DNA of 16,123 bases from Trichodesmium sp. jk18x7bins.61 (GCA_022822685.1 JAJEAQ010000228.1:1-16123); one strand, 5' to 3'; counted from the first letter of the stretch, positions 1 through 6,961 are shown. The notes: a model not told the origin generated them from the sequence alone. Numbers and translations: made by a program.

Positions 1-56
1 TGAATAATTAATAGTTTAGTTACTGATTATTTTTCTATTTCTCCTTCGACTACTGA

Positions 57-1724
57 TTAATTCTTTTTAGTTTTGGTTATTAGGCTGTTTTCGATCTTTT
101 TCGTTGCCGAATGAGATGTGATGTACTGTTCTTTGATGGGTGACTTTATGAGGGTTTGGGGTAGAAATCCCTCATAGACTTGAGCCACCTCGCCACATGA
201 AAGGTGTCTCGGTTCTGTTGACCAGTTCAGGTCGCGCTCTACTGACAGTGGCATTTCTCTTTCTCCTTCGTGATGTTCGGCAAAAGAATCCGCAGGCTCT
301 TTCAGCAAAAAAGCACATAAGAAAGCTACGATGAAACTGGTAATACCCAGAGTTGGGAAAAATATTATATTTCCTGCTGCACCTTCTGGTAGCAAATTAT
401 AAAGAGTTAGATAGCAGACTGCACCAACGTTGCCATAAGCGCCCACATTTCCAGCAATTTGACCAGTTACTCTTCTTTTAATTAAAGGAACGATCGCGAA
501 AGTAGAACCTTCCCCAGCTTGGACAAAGAAAGAACAAGCCATAGTTAAAATTACTGCATTAGGAAGTAACCAACTACTACCCAGTTGGCTCATTAATAAA
601 TAACCTATGCCTATGCCAGCAGTCAAAACTGCCATCGTCCATTTACGAGATCCCGATCGATCAGAAATTAAACCCCCACCTGGACATGACATTAAATTCA
701 TAAAAGCATAACTTGCTGCCACCATACCAGCTTGTTCTGTGATCAAACCGAAAGTCAATTCAAGAAATGCTGGTAACATCGAAACAACTGATAATTCGGA
801 TCCAAAATTAACTACATAAGTTAACTCTAAAATTGCTACTTGGCTAAAATTGTATCTATACTGTGGCTGGATAGTATTTTTTACCACTCATCAAATCTTG
901 ATTAACATCCCAGCATTTATAAGCTTGAAACAAATACAAACCTAAAAGTGCCCCCAGACTATATATAGTTGGGTATTATCTAGAAAACCAACTTGGGATA
1001 AACGCCATGCCAATAAAGCTAATACTCCAACTAAAGGAATGTTCATCAGCAGCAAAAACCAAAAATCAGGCTTGCTAGTAACTTCGATGCCACCGTGACG
1101 TTTGGGTTTCTGATAAACTTTACCGTCAGGAGTATCTTGAGCATTTAAAAAGTAAATTACACCGTAAACAGCAGCAGCAATACCAGTTAAAGCGATCGCT
1201 AAACGCCAATTAGATTCTCCTCCAGCTAAAAAAGCTAACCAGACTGCTACAGAAGGTAAGCTAAAAGCAGCAGCAGCAGAGCCAAAATTACCCCAACCAC
1301 CATATATACCTTCTGCTACAGCAATTTCTTTAGGTGGAAACCATTCTGCTACCATGCGAATACCAATTACAAATCCTGCACCAACAATACCCAACAGCAA
1401 ACGACTGATAACTAAAGTGGAAAAATCTGACGCCAAGGCAAACATAGTGCAAGGAATAGCCGCAAAAATTAGCAATACTGAGTAAGTAATGCGAGGCCCG
1501 TATTTATCCAGCAACATGCCAATAATAATCCGAGCTGGTACGGTTAAAGCAATATTACAAAGCGCCAGGGTTCTAATTTGGCTAGTTGTTAAATCTATAT
1601 CCTGTTTGACTGTAGTAGCTAGAGGGGCAAAATTAAACCAAACTACAAAAGTTAAGAAAAAAGCGAACCAACTTAAATGTCAAGTGCGATCTTGATCGCG
1701 AAATGAAAATATATTCCCAAGCAT
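57..1724 (-). pseudogene. nrtP: Broken NrtP/NarK-type nitrate/nitrite permease (MFS)
   Basis: Inner-membrane major-facilitator permease of the nitrate/nitrite porter family. The reading from the ATG at 1724-1722 begins MLGNIFSFRDQDRT, then meets an in-frame TGA (1682-1680), then continues HLSWFAFFLTFVVWFNFAPLATT and LLDKYGPRITY, GAGFVIGIRMVAEWFPPKE and GIYGGWGNFGSA, all typical of this family. Near the GGGGG run (plus-strand C run 951-955) one base appears to be missing, giving a stop at 944-942. The next frame restores family-like sequence (GLYLFQAYKCWDVNQDLMSGKK). A second, compensating shift near 865-885 returns to the original frame for QYRYNFSQVAILELTYVVNFGSEL through FLLKEPADSFAEHHEGE. 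The last 60 or so residues are not family-like and read through a dispersed repeat (180-201). One stop plus two shifts make a pseudogene most likely; clustered sequencing errors are the alternative. Family assignment is firm. Confidence 0.85.
180..201 (+). repeat. Dispersed GC-rich repeat, copy 1 (inside the nrtP 3' tail)
   Basis: The 17-mer TTGAGCCACCTCGCCAC followed by ATGAA occurs here and again at 6073-6089 and 6497-6513. On the minus strand it is read as HLSCGEVAQ within the unnatural C-terminal tail of the broken nrtP gene, so it was probably inserted there. Confidence 0.75.
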
Positions 1725-1877
1725 TTGTTTCTCTATTATGTAGTGTATAGTTTCTCAAGTTTTTTGAAGTGGCATGAATATCCTGAAACTCTTGAAATAT
1801 AAGGAATTATCATTAATATTTTTGACCATATCCATTTTTATATTGCCTCAGTCAACCAATTTTATGCAAGAGGTTCG

Positions 1878-1900
1878 AGTAAATTAAAAAGACATAATTG
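1878..1900 (+). repeat. 23-bp repeat, left copy of an inverted pair
   Basis: The 23 bases from AGTAAATTAAAAAGAC to ATAATTG recur exactly, in inverted orientation, at 5302-5324. The two copies enclose mntB and hpnH. This copy also forms one arm of the hairpin at 1888-1916. Confidence 0.8.
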
Positions 1901-1916
1901 ACACAATTATGTCTTT
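1888..1916. repeat. Perfect 13-bp hairpin between nrtP and mntB
   Basis: Arms AAAGACATAATTG (1888-1900) and CAATTATGTCTTT (1904-1916) pair perfectly around the loop ACA. The T run is short and the stem AT-rich, so a terminator role is possible but weak. It lies between a leftward and a rightward gene, where no terminator would be expected, so an origin in a mobile-element end is equally plausible. The rest of 1725-2024 shows no gene. A weak CAC-AGG/CCT-GTG stem lies near 1955-1980. Confidence 0.6.
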
Positions 1917-2024
1917 CGTGGGAAAAACCACAAACATGAAAGCTTGCTTAGTCACCAGGGGATGAATCCTGATGTGATTTTATGGTACGATCTACAAAAA
2001 TGTTTTGATCAATAATTAAGACTA

Positions 2025-2933
2025 ATGATACCACAAGCATTACTAGAGCCATTACAGTACAGTTTTATGCAGCGATCGCTTTTAGTAGCGGTCATAGTAG
2101 GGGTTATTTGTGCCGTAGTAGGCAGTTATTTAATAGTACAAAGATTAGCTCTCCTAGGAGATGCGATTAGTCACTCAGTATTGCCTGGCTTAGCCATTGC
2201 TTTTTTGATAGGAGCTAATATCTTTGTCGGAGCATTTATCGCCGGAGTGATTAGTACAATCTTAATTAATCTGATTAGAACGCGATCGCAAATCAAAGAA
2301 GATGCAGCCATGGGGATCGTATTTTCTGCCTTCTTTGCCCTAGGAATTACACTAATTACAATTATTCAGAAAGACAATAAAATCGACCTCAATCATTTTT
2401 TATTCGGAAATATTCTCGGCGTCACTCTTGGGGATGTCAGGGATACATTAGTTATTGCTGTAATAGTTTTATTAGTAGTAGTACTGCTATTTAAAGAGTT
2501 ATTATTTTACACATTTGACCCCCTTGGCGCTCAAGCTGTAGGTTTACCTGTGAATCTGTTAAATTTTGGGTTAATGATGTTAATTGGTTTGACAATTGTA
2601 GCCAGTATTAAAGCAGTAGGAGTAGTATTAGTTTTATCTTTATTAATTACACCAGCAGCCACAGCTTATCTATTAGTAAAAAGGTTACATCAAGTCATGA
2701 TTTTAGGAGTAGGAATTGGAGTTTTATCTAGTATTAGTGGAATGTATATTAGCTATTTCTATAATTTGCCATCTGGTCCAGCAATTGTATTAGTATCATT
2801 TGGATTATTTGTAATAGCTTTTTTATTCAGCCCTACTCAGGGAATTTTGACTCATCCAGCATCAGCTTCTAATCAACCCTCAATCTGGCTAGAATTAAAA
2901 AATTTAATCAGGAAAAGTAGAATAACTCAATGA
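2025..2933 (+). CDS. mntB: Metal ABC transporter permease, MntB type
   Basis: Integral membrane permease of the ABC-3 family, which imports manganese or zinc with a periplasmic binding protein and an ATPase. It has 302 residues, the usual size, and eight or so hydrophobic segments. Diagnostic stretches are VVGSYLIVQRLALLGDAISHSVLPG (split here at residues 32-54), KEDAAMGIVFSAFFALGI, the acidic QKDNKIDLNHFLFGNILG loop, FDPLGAQAVGLP, and AVGVVLVLSLLITPAATAY. The KIDLNHFLFGN loop resembles the manganese branch (MntB/SitC/PsaC) as I remember it; zinc (ZnuB) cannot be excluded. The partner mntA and mntC genes are not next to it: the next gene in each direction is unrelated and on the opposite strand. 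No clear Shine-Dalgarno sequence precedes the ATG at 2025. The gene is intact and may work with components encoded elsewhere. Confidence 0.88.
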   Translation: MIPQALLEPLQYSFMQRSLLVAVIVGVICAVVGSYLIVQRLALLGDAISHSVLPGLAIAFLIGANIFVGAFIAGVISTILINLIRTRSQIKEDAAMGIVFSAFFALGITLITIIQKDNKIDLNHFLFGNILGVTLGDVRDTLVIAVIVLLVVVLLFKELLFYTFDPLGAQAVGLPVNLLNFGLMMLIGLTIVASIKAVGVVLVLSLLITPAATAYLLVKRLHQVMILGVGIGVLSSISGMYISYFYNLPSGPAIVLVSFGLFVIAFLFSPTQGILTHPASASNQPSIWLELKNLIRKSRITQ

Positions 2934-2950
2934 ATTTATCAAACTGATCT

Positions 2951-2971
2951 TTCACCAGATTTAATGGTGAA
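2951..2971. repeat. Short hairpin after mntB
   Basis: TTCACCA (2951-2957) pairs with TGGTGAA (2965-2971) around a 7-base loop, 18 bases after the mntB stop. It has no T run, so it may stabilise the mRNA 3' end rather than terminate transcription. Confidence 0.45.
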
Positions 2972-3025
2972 CAGTAAGGAGAGGTATCAGATCATCTGCC
3001 ATTAATTGCATATAAAAAAATTTGT

Positions 3026-3053
3026 TTATAATTGCGCTTCAGCGCAATTATAA
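3026..3053. repeat. Perfect 13-bp hairpin downstream of mntB
   Basis: TTATAATTGCGCT (3026-3038) and AGCGCAATTATAA (3041-3053) are perfect reverse complements around TC, so the folded form would have a four-base loop. It lies about 90 bases past mntB. A run of seven A and three T (3014-3023) precedes it, so on the minus strand the stem is followed by AAATTTTTTT. It could be a terminator for leftward transcription. Confidence 0.5.
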
Positions 3054-3158
3054 TCTAGCGTATTTAGGATACTAATAAGCTTGATTTATTAGTTAACAAT
3101 CAACAGTCAACAGTTAATATTTTCAACCCTTGCTGTAATATTATCTCCAGATAATAAG

Positions 3159-3184
3159 ACCCCGCCCGTAAGGGCGGGGTTTAA
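3159..3184. terminator. GC-rich hairpin, candidate intrinsic terminator
   Basis: ACCCCGCCC and GGGCGGGGT pair around GTAA, followed by TTAAAT on the plus strand. Such stems are seen both as terminators and at ends of IS200/IS605-type elements in cyanobacteria. No transposase is visible nearby. Confidence 0.5.
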
Positions 3185-3750
3185 ATAAATAAAATTATCG
3201 GATTGAAAAAATATAGAGTACCTCCTACAGCCTTTACCAAAGTCCTTCGGACTCAACTCAGAAGTCAGAAGTCAGAATAATTAGTCCGAAGTTGGTATCA
3301 AGCCGACTGATTTTATGAGGAAAAAATCAAAACATAATTTCCTTGGTTGAATCCTCTGATTTCAAGCAGAGGTAGAACTTCTGACTTCTGATACCAATTG
3401 CTAAAAACTTTGATGTACGAGTTTTTTTTTATTTCTAAATACTATATATAGTCGCCAATCCCCGATATTTGGTGATTTAGTGATTTTACCGCTTATTTTT
3501 TGCCCCAAGCAAGCATAGCATTTTTTTTTATAATTGGTATGACAAGTCGCCCATTAACTTGACTTCTGACTTCGTGAATTTATTTCCTCGATTCTCCCCT
3601 ATTTACAATAATGACTAACTTCGCTATTTATATCATGTTTGGATAATTAGTTATAATAAACTTTGTTTGTAGGATCAAAGTTTGATCTCAAGTCTAATTA
3701 GACATAATATTGTAGGTTGTGCAAGTGAAGCAAAACCCAATAAACACCAA

Positions 3751-3821
3751 TAGACATCTCCAGAAATTAAGTTTTTGCTACGGTAGGGCAAGGCTTTCAG
3801 AATCTTTTTTGGAGATGTCTA
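3751..3821. mobile_element. 71-bp inverted-repeat element (MITE-like)
   Basis: Perfect 12-bp ends TAGACATCTCCA (3751-3762) and TGGAGATGTCTA (3810-3821) bound a 47-bp interior. The size and ends suggest a miniature element or the joined ends of a deleted insertion sequence. No clear target duplication is seen. Confidence 0.55.
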
Positions 3822-3921
3822 ATAATGTTGGATTACCCTTGCGGGATCTTGCTACATTCTTCAACCCTACCTACGTAATGACTGTATTTTGATCATGGGG
3901 CGGTATCCCAACTACAAACTT

Positions 3922-4944
3922 TTAACTACCAATTTTCAACAAAGAACTAACTACTTGAGGAATATTTTCAAGTTGCATTGCTGCTATTGCTGCTGTAGGC
4001 TCATAACCGCAATGTACCATACAATCAGCACATTTAGGATTTCCACTTTTATAACCATAATTATCCCAATTAGTGTCCTCCAACAACTCTTTAAAAGAGG
4101 TATAATATCCTTCATTCATTAAATAACAAGGTTTTTGCCAACCAAGTACACTATAACTAGGGCTACCCCAGGGAGTACAATCATAATCCTTTTCTCCCAT
4201 CAAAAAATCTAAAAATAGAGGATTATGATTAAAATTCCAATTTTTTTGACCAGCTTTGAAAGGGGCAAGAATTTCTCGGAAGAGCGATATCGTTTGTTGT
4301 CTGCGCAAAAAATCCTCCTGATTTGGCGCCCACTCATAACTATAACCAGGAGAAATCATCATGCCATCAATACCCAAACTTTCTAGAAAATCAAAAAACT
4401 CCTGCATTTGTTTAGCATCAGTTCCCTCAAACACAGTAGTATTAGTAGTGACTCGAAATCCTTTAGCCTTAGCAGCGCGAATCGCTTGAATTGCTATTTC
4501 AAATACCCCTTGTCGAGCCACACATTTGTCGTGATTTGCCTTTAAACCATCAAGATGAACGCTAAAAGTTAAATAAGGAGACGGTTGAAATTTATCTAGC
4601 TTATTTTCAAGTAATAAACCATTAGTACATAAATAAACAAACTTTCTGCGATCGACTAACCCTTGTACAATTTCAGCAATTTGTGGATGTAATAAAGGTT
4701 CTCCCCCTGGAATAGAAACTATCGGGGCTCCACATTCTGTCACTGCTGCAAAACATTCTTCAGGGGTGAGATTTTGCTTGAGTACTTCTTTCGGATGCTG
4801 AATTTTTCCACAACCAGGGCAAGCTAAATTACATCTGAATAAAGGCTCTAGCATTAAAACTAGGGGAAAACGTTTACGCCCTTGCAGCAGTTGAGTCAGA
4901 ATATATTTCCCTACTTCGAGAGCTTGTTGGAGTTGAATTGCCAT
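3922..4944 (-). CDS. hpnH: Adenosyl-hopene transferase HpnH (radical SAM)
   Basis: Radical S-adenosylmethionine enzyme that adds a 5'-deoxyadenosyl group to the hopene skeleton, the first step in making bacteriohopanepolyol side chains. The 340-residue protein carries the cluster-binding C38-x3-C42-x2-C45 (RCNLACPGCGKIQHP), the PGGEPLLHP motif, LCTNGLLLE, FSVHLDGL, TTNTTVFEGTD, MMISPGYSYEWAP and a C-terminal C305-x2-C308-x3-C312 group. The match to remembered cyanobacterial HpnH is close along its full length. The open frame begins at a GTG at 4956, but the ATG at 4944 gives MAIQLQQALEVGKYI, the usual N-terminus, so I chose it. No other hopanoid gene is in the window. A consensus-like minus-strand promoter lies at 5071-5098. 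Confidence 0.93.
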   Translation of the reverse strand: MAIQLQQALEVGKYILTQLLQGRKRFPLVLMLEPLFRCNLACPGCGKIQHPKEVLKQNLTPEECFAAVTECGAPIVSIPGGEPLLHPQIAEIVQGLVDRRKFVYLCTNGLLLENKLDKFQPSPYLTFSVHLDGLKANHDKCVARQGVFEIAIQAIRAAKAKGFRVTTNTTVFEGTDAKQMQEFFDFLESLGIDGMMISPGYSYEWAPNQEDFLRRQQTISLFREILAPFKAGQKNWNFNHNPLFLDFLMGEKDYDCTPWGSPSYSVLGWQKPCYLMNEGYYTSFKELLEDTNWDNYGYKSGNPKCADCMVHCGYEPTAAIAAMQLENIPQVVSSLLKIGS

Positions 4945-4977
4945 AAATAATCTCACACCTACTTGACAAAAAAGAAT

Positions 4978-5046
4978 TTAAGATTTTGAAGGCTCCTGTA
5001 CTTTAGCCGGGAGGTCAAAAATAACGGGTACGACTTCTGTCGTCAT
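4978..5046 (-). other. 22-codon ORF upstream of hpnH, possible gene remnant
   Basis: Reads MTTEVVPVIFDLPAKVQ and then ends after EPSKS. It starts about 20 bases downstream of the -10 box of the promoter at 5071-5098 and stops 33 bases before the hpnH ATG. The beginning looks like the start of a small soluble protein cut short, but I cannot identify the family. No Shine-Dalgarno sequence is visible. It could be a leader peptide, a remnant or chance. Confidence 0.25.
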
Positions 5047-5070
5047 CAAAAATAATTTTTTAATTTTATT

Positions 5071-5098
5071 ATTATATTGTACTCTCATGAGATGTCAA
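5071..5098 (-). promoter_or_regulatory. Consensus sigma-70 promoter, probably for hpnH
   Basis: On the minus strand TTGACA (5098-5093) and TATAAT (5076-5071) are both perfect and are separated by 16 bases. The spacer holds the 10-bp palindrome TCTCATGAGA (5083-5092), a possible operator. Transcription would start near 5064 and run toward hpnH, 120 bases away. Such a perfect promoter may alternatively be a leftover of a mobile element. Confidence 0.55.
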
Positions 5099-5301
5099 GT
5101 AACCTGACAATAACTAATGTTTGATTTTCTAAATATTTTTTCCCATTTTTAGGGCGAATCTTTTTTTAAAATGCCTATTTTATTTAGAGTAAAACAAGAG
5201 TAATAATTATCGTTAATTCATGCCAATACTGTGGATAATACGGTTTAATGCTCTAGCTAAAAATCTATTTAATTATTAAATCGGTAATTTCGCTACTAAC
5301 A

Positions 5302-5324
5302 CAATTATGTCTTTTTAATTTACT
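5302..5324 (-). repeat. 23-bp repeat, right copy of an inverted pair
   Basis: Exact reverse complement of 1878-1900. It lacks the second hairpin arm present at the left copy and lies 108 bases before the ubiquitin-like gene. Confidence 0.8.
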
Positions 5325-5418
5325 AAAACCCCTTCCAAAAACTTGGTATGTTTTGGTATTCTAAAAATAGAATAAGAATTAGAGCTGATTAAGTCTAATT
5401 TCTAACTTACACACTAAC

Positions 5419-5424
5419 AAGGAG
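5419..5424 (+). promoter_or_regulatory. Shine-Dalgarno site of the ubiquitin-like gene
   Basis: AAGGAG lies 8 bases before the GTG at 5433. It decides the start and places the whole leader within the translated protein. Confidence 0.8.
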
Positions 5425-5432
5425 TAATTAAA

Positions 5433-5741
5433 GTGGCTAACACTAAAGCAGAAGATATCCAATTCATGGAATTGCAACTAGATCAATTAGAATGCGTTGT
5501 AGGGGGATTGGCGATAGACTTATTACAACTTAATGGAAATCAAGATCAGATTACAGGACTTAACGACAATGACACCGTAGGTACACTAAAGGTAAAAATT
5601 CATAGTCAATTAGGAATTCCTCCCGAGCAGCAAAGACTCATCTTTAATGGCCAACAACTAAATGATGGTCAAACTCTATCACACTATAACATTGGGGAAG
5701 GGTCTGATATATATGCGGTTCAACGTCTAAGAGGAGGTTAA
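5433..5741 (+). CDS. Ubiquitin-like protein with a double-glycine leader
   Basis: A 102-residue protein in two parts. Residues 1-25 form a leader rich in acidic and hydrophobic residues, ending LDQLECVVGG. Counting back from the second Gly, positions -4 (V22), -7 (L19) and -12 (L14) are hydrophobic, the pattern recognised by C39 peptidase ABC exporters in bacteriocin precursors. Residues 26-102 are ubiquitin: GIPPEQQRLIFNGQQL, DGQTLSHYNI and the exact LRGG terminus followed by the stop. Ubiquitin residue 1 aligns with L26, directly after Gly-Gly, allowing one extra residue in the first hairpin. The hydrophobic patch is kept (L33, I70, V96 for L8, I44, V70), with Tyr94 for His68. Only Lys27 and Lys29 of the seven ubiquitin lysines remain (K53, K55); Lys48 and Lys63 are Q74 and E89. 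The start is GTG at 5433, supported by AAGGAG at 5419-5424. No conjugation or export gene is near. The function is inferred: a processed, possibly secreted, ubiquitin mimic or modifier. Confidence 0.9.
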   Translation: MANTKAEDIQFMELQLDQLECVVGGLAIDLLQLNGNQDQITGLNDNDTVGTLKVKIHSQLGIPPEQQRLIFNGQQLNDGQTLSHYNIGEGSDIYAVQRLRGG

Positions 5742-5810
5742 TCGCTAAATATCAAGTATTACGTAGGTTGGATTGAGGAGCGCGTAAGCGTTGCTGACCA
5801 AACCTACTTT

Positions 5811-5963
5811 AGAGACTGTTTGTCAAGTAAATATTAAGATAGCTAGAGTGTTTAATTATGATGGCCGGCGGCGGACAACTAAAATTATGATCAGTACAAG
5901 TAGATATTGACCCCTAACCCATCCTACGCAAGAATTTAATCTGAGACGTGACAAACAATCTCT
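5811..5963 (+). mobile_element. 153-bp MITE, copy A
   Basis: Ends AGAGACTGTTTGTCA and TGACAAACAATCTCT are near-perfect inverted repeats. The element recurs in inverted orientation with exactly the same length at 9845-9997, with roughly four-fifths of positions identical by eye. It encodes nothing and lies 70 bases after the ubiquitin-like gene. The flanks TTA/TGA may be a worn three-base target duplication. Confidence 0.8.
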
Positions 5964-6052
5964 GATTATGACTCCCCCCAGGGCCAACGCATCTGATTTT
6001 GAAGCCCTCACAGGGCAAGGACGTCAAGCTTATAAGTATTTGGCGGCTAAGG

Positions 6053-6089
6053 TTGAGCCTGTCGCCGACTTGTTGAGCCACCTCGCCAC
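6053..6089 (+). repeat. 37-bp direct repeat, copy 1
   Basis: Begins TTGAGCCTGTCGCCGACTTG and ends with the 17-mer TTGAGCCACCTCGCCAC. Identical to 6477-6513, 424 bases away. Confidence 0.85.
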
Positions 6090-6114
6090 CTGTTCATGTG
6101 GCGAGGTGGCTCAA
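6073..6114. repeat. Perfect 17-bp GC-rich hairpin
   Basis: TTGAGCCACCTCGCCAC (6073-6089) pairs with GTGGCGAGGTGGCTCAA (6098-6114) around the loop CTGTTCAT. The other copies of this 17-mer are followed by ATGAA or ATGAACAG, which is the reverse complement of this loop. This copy therefore looks like a head-to-head duplication of the repeat. Confidence 0.85.
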
Positions 6115-6249
6115 ACGCTTTTTCTTCCATCCTTGACTCGACAGAGATTTCCGTCATTGTTACCTTTAATCTACTCAAGATTCCTCGATACTCTTTCGGG
6201 CTTACCCTGTTGTATCGTCTGAAGTTTTCGAAATGGTTGAGGCACCCCC

Positions 6250-6279
6250 CCGTAGAAAAGGTGGCTACCTATTCTACGG
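6250..6279. repeat. Two-tier hairpin
   Basis: CCGTAGAA (6250-6257) pairs with TTCTACGG (6272-6279). Inside, after one A-A mismatch, AGGT pairs with ACCT around GGCT. No T run follows. Confidence 0.6.
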
Positions 6280-6476
6280 TCGGAACTTTGTTTTCACATA
6301 CAGATGATAGTAGAGCATCTATATCTACCTCCTCACCTTTTTGGTTAAGGCCGAGCCTGGATGATTTGGCCTATTTATGAATGACGCAGTTTAATCGGCA
6401 ACGCGCGACTTTGTTCACCTTTCCATCTCTTCCCCTCTTGCTCCATTCCATCTAATCCCTGATGGGTGAGCCTACT

Positions 6477-6513
6477 TTGAGCCTGTCGCCGACTTGTTGA
6501 GCCACCTCGCCAC
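6477..6513 (+). repeat. 37-bp direct repeat, copy 2
   Basis: Identical to 6053-6089, followed by ATGAACAGGTCGC. It includes the third occurrence of the 17-mer shared with the nrtP tail (6497-6513). Confidence 0.85.
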
Positions 6514-6654
6514 ATGAACAGGTCGCACATACTGGTTCATCCTATAAAACTTAACGGCAAAAGCTTCCAGAATTTAGATGCGTAGGCCCTGTGACTCCCC
6601 CCCTTTCAAAGAGGGGTTGGGGGATAAAACAGGAGTTTCGGGAGGGAGGTTTGT

Positions 6655-6706
6655 TCGTAGTTGGGATGCGGCGCCAGAGATATGGAGCGCCGCATCCCAA
6701 CTACGA
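6655..6706. repeat. Perfect 20-bp hairpin
   Basis: Arms at 6655-6674 (TCGTAGTTGGGATGCGGCGC) and 6687-6706 pair perfectly around a 12-base loop. The outer part, ATCCCAACTAC, also appears at 3905-3915, so this belongs to a dispersed family. No T run follows, so it is probably a REP-like element rather than a terminator. Confidence 0.75.
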
Positions 6707-6849
6707 GCTTAATTAGAGCTTGCTCAAAAAGTCTACAGAGCAAATTTAGAGGCTACATAGCTTGAAAATTAGTAGTTTCCTTGCATGGTTCTCCAATGTA
6801 GCCAGCTAGCGATCGCCTAGAAAAGTGGAAGGGTGTTGAGAATTTAGAT

Positions 6850-6961
6850 GTTATACTAAACCCGGTTTAGTAAGGAGGTATTCAATAAAGTCAAAGTCTC
6901 TGCCTAGAGAGGATTTTGGGATAGGAGATAACTACCCTACAATAACCGGATTTGGTATAAC
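6850..6961. mobile_element. 112-bp inverted-repeat element (MITE-like)
   Basis: The 18-bp ends GTTATACTAAACCCGGTT (6850-6867) and AACCGGATTTGGTATAAC (6944-6961) match at 16 of 18 positions as inverted repeats. The interior has no coding capacity. I recall similar ends (TACCAAATCCGGTT) as common in cyanobacterial genomes; a search would settle this. Confidence 0.7.

Larger units (their letters stand above)
2934..3921. other. 988-bp gene-free region rich in inverted repeats
   Basis: I see no convincing coding sequence. It holds small hairpins, a GC-rich hairpin (3159-3181), scraps of the motif TCAGAAGTCAGAA in both orientations (3258-3277, 3379-3391), the paired TTGGTATCA / TGATACCAA (3292-3300, 3389-3397), and a 71-bp inverted-repeat element (3751-3821). 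A short inverted pair AAACTTTG / CAAAGTTT lies near 3658-3682. The sequence ATCCCAACTAC at 3905-3915 recurs in the hairpin at 6655-6706. Confidence 0.7.
5099..5432. other. AT-rich region upstream of the ubiquitin-like gene
   Basis: No gene is seen. It contains the inverted copy of the 23-bp repeat (5302-5324). A weak promoter candidate for the downstream gene is TTGGTA (5343-5348) and TAGAAT (5368-5373), with a long 19-base spacer. Confidence 0.4.

Noticed and set aside
3889..4122. 77-codon plus-strand frame
   Set aside because: It is the opposite strand of the hpnH 3' end, with implausible composition.
5968..6380. Open frames of 84 and 94 codons downstream of the MITE
   Set aside because: They run through the 17-bp hairpin and the 37-bp repeat, have no ribosome site or family resemblance, and overlap each other in different frames.
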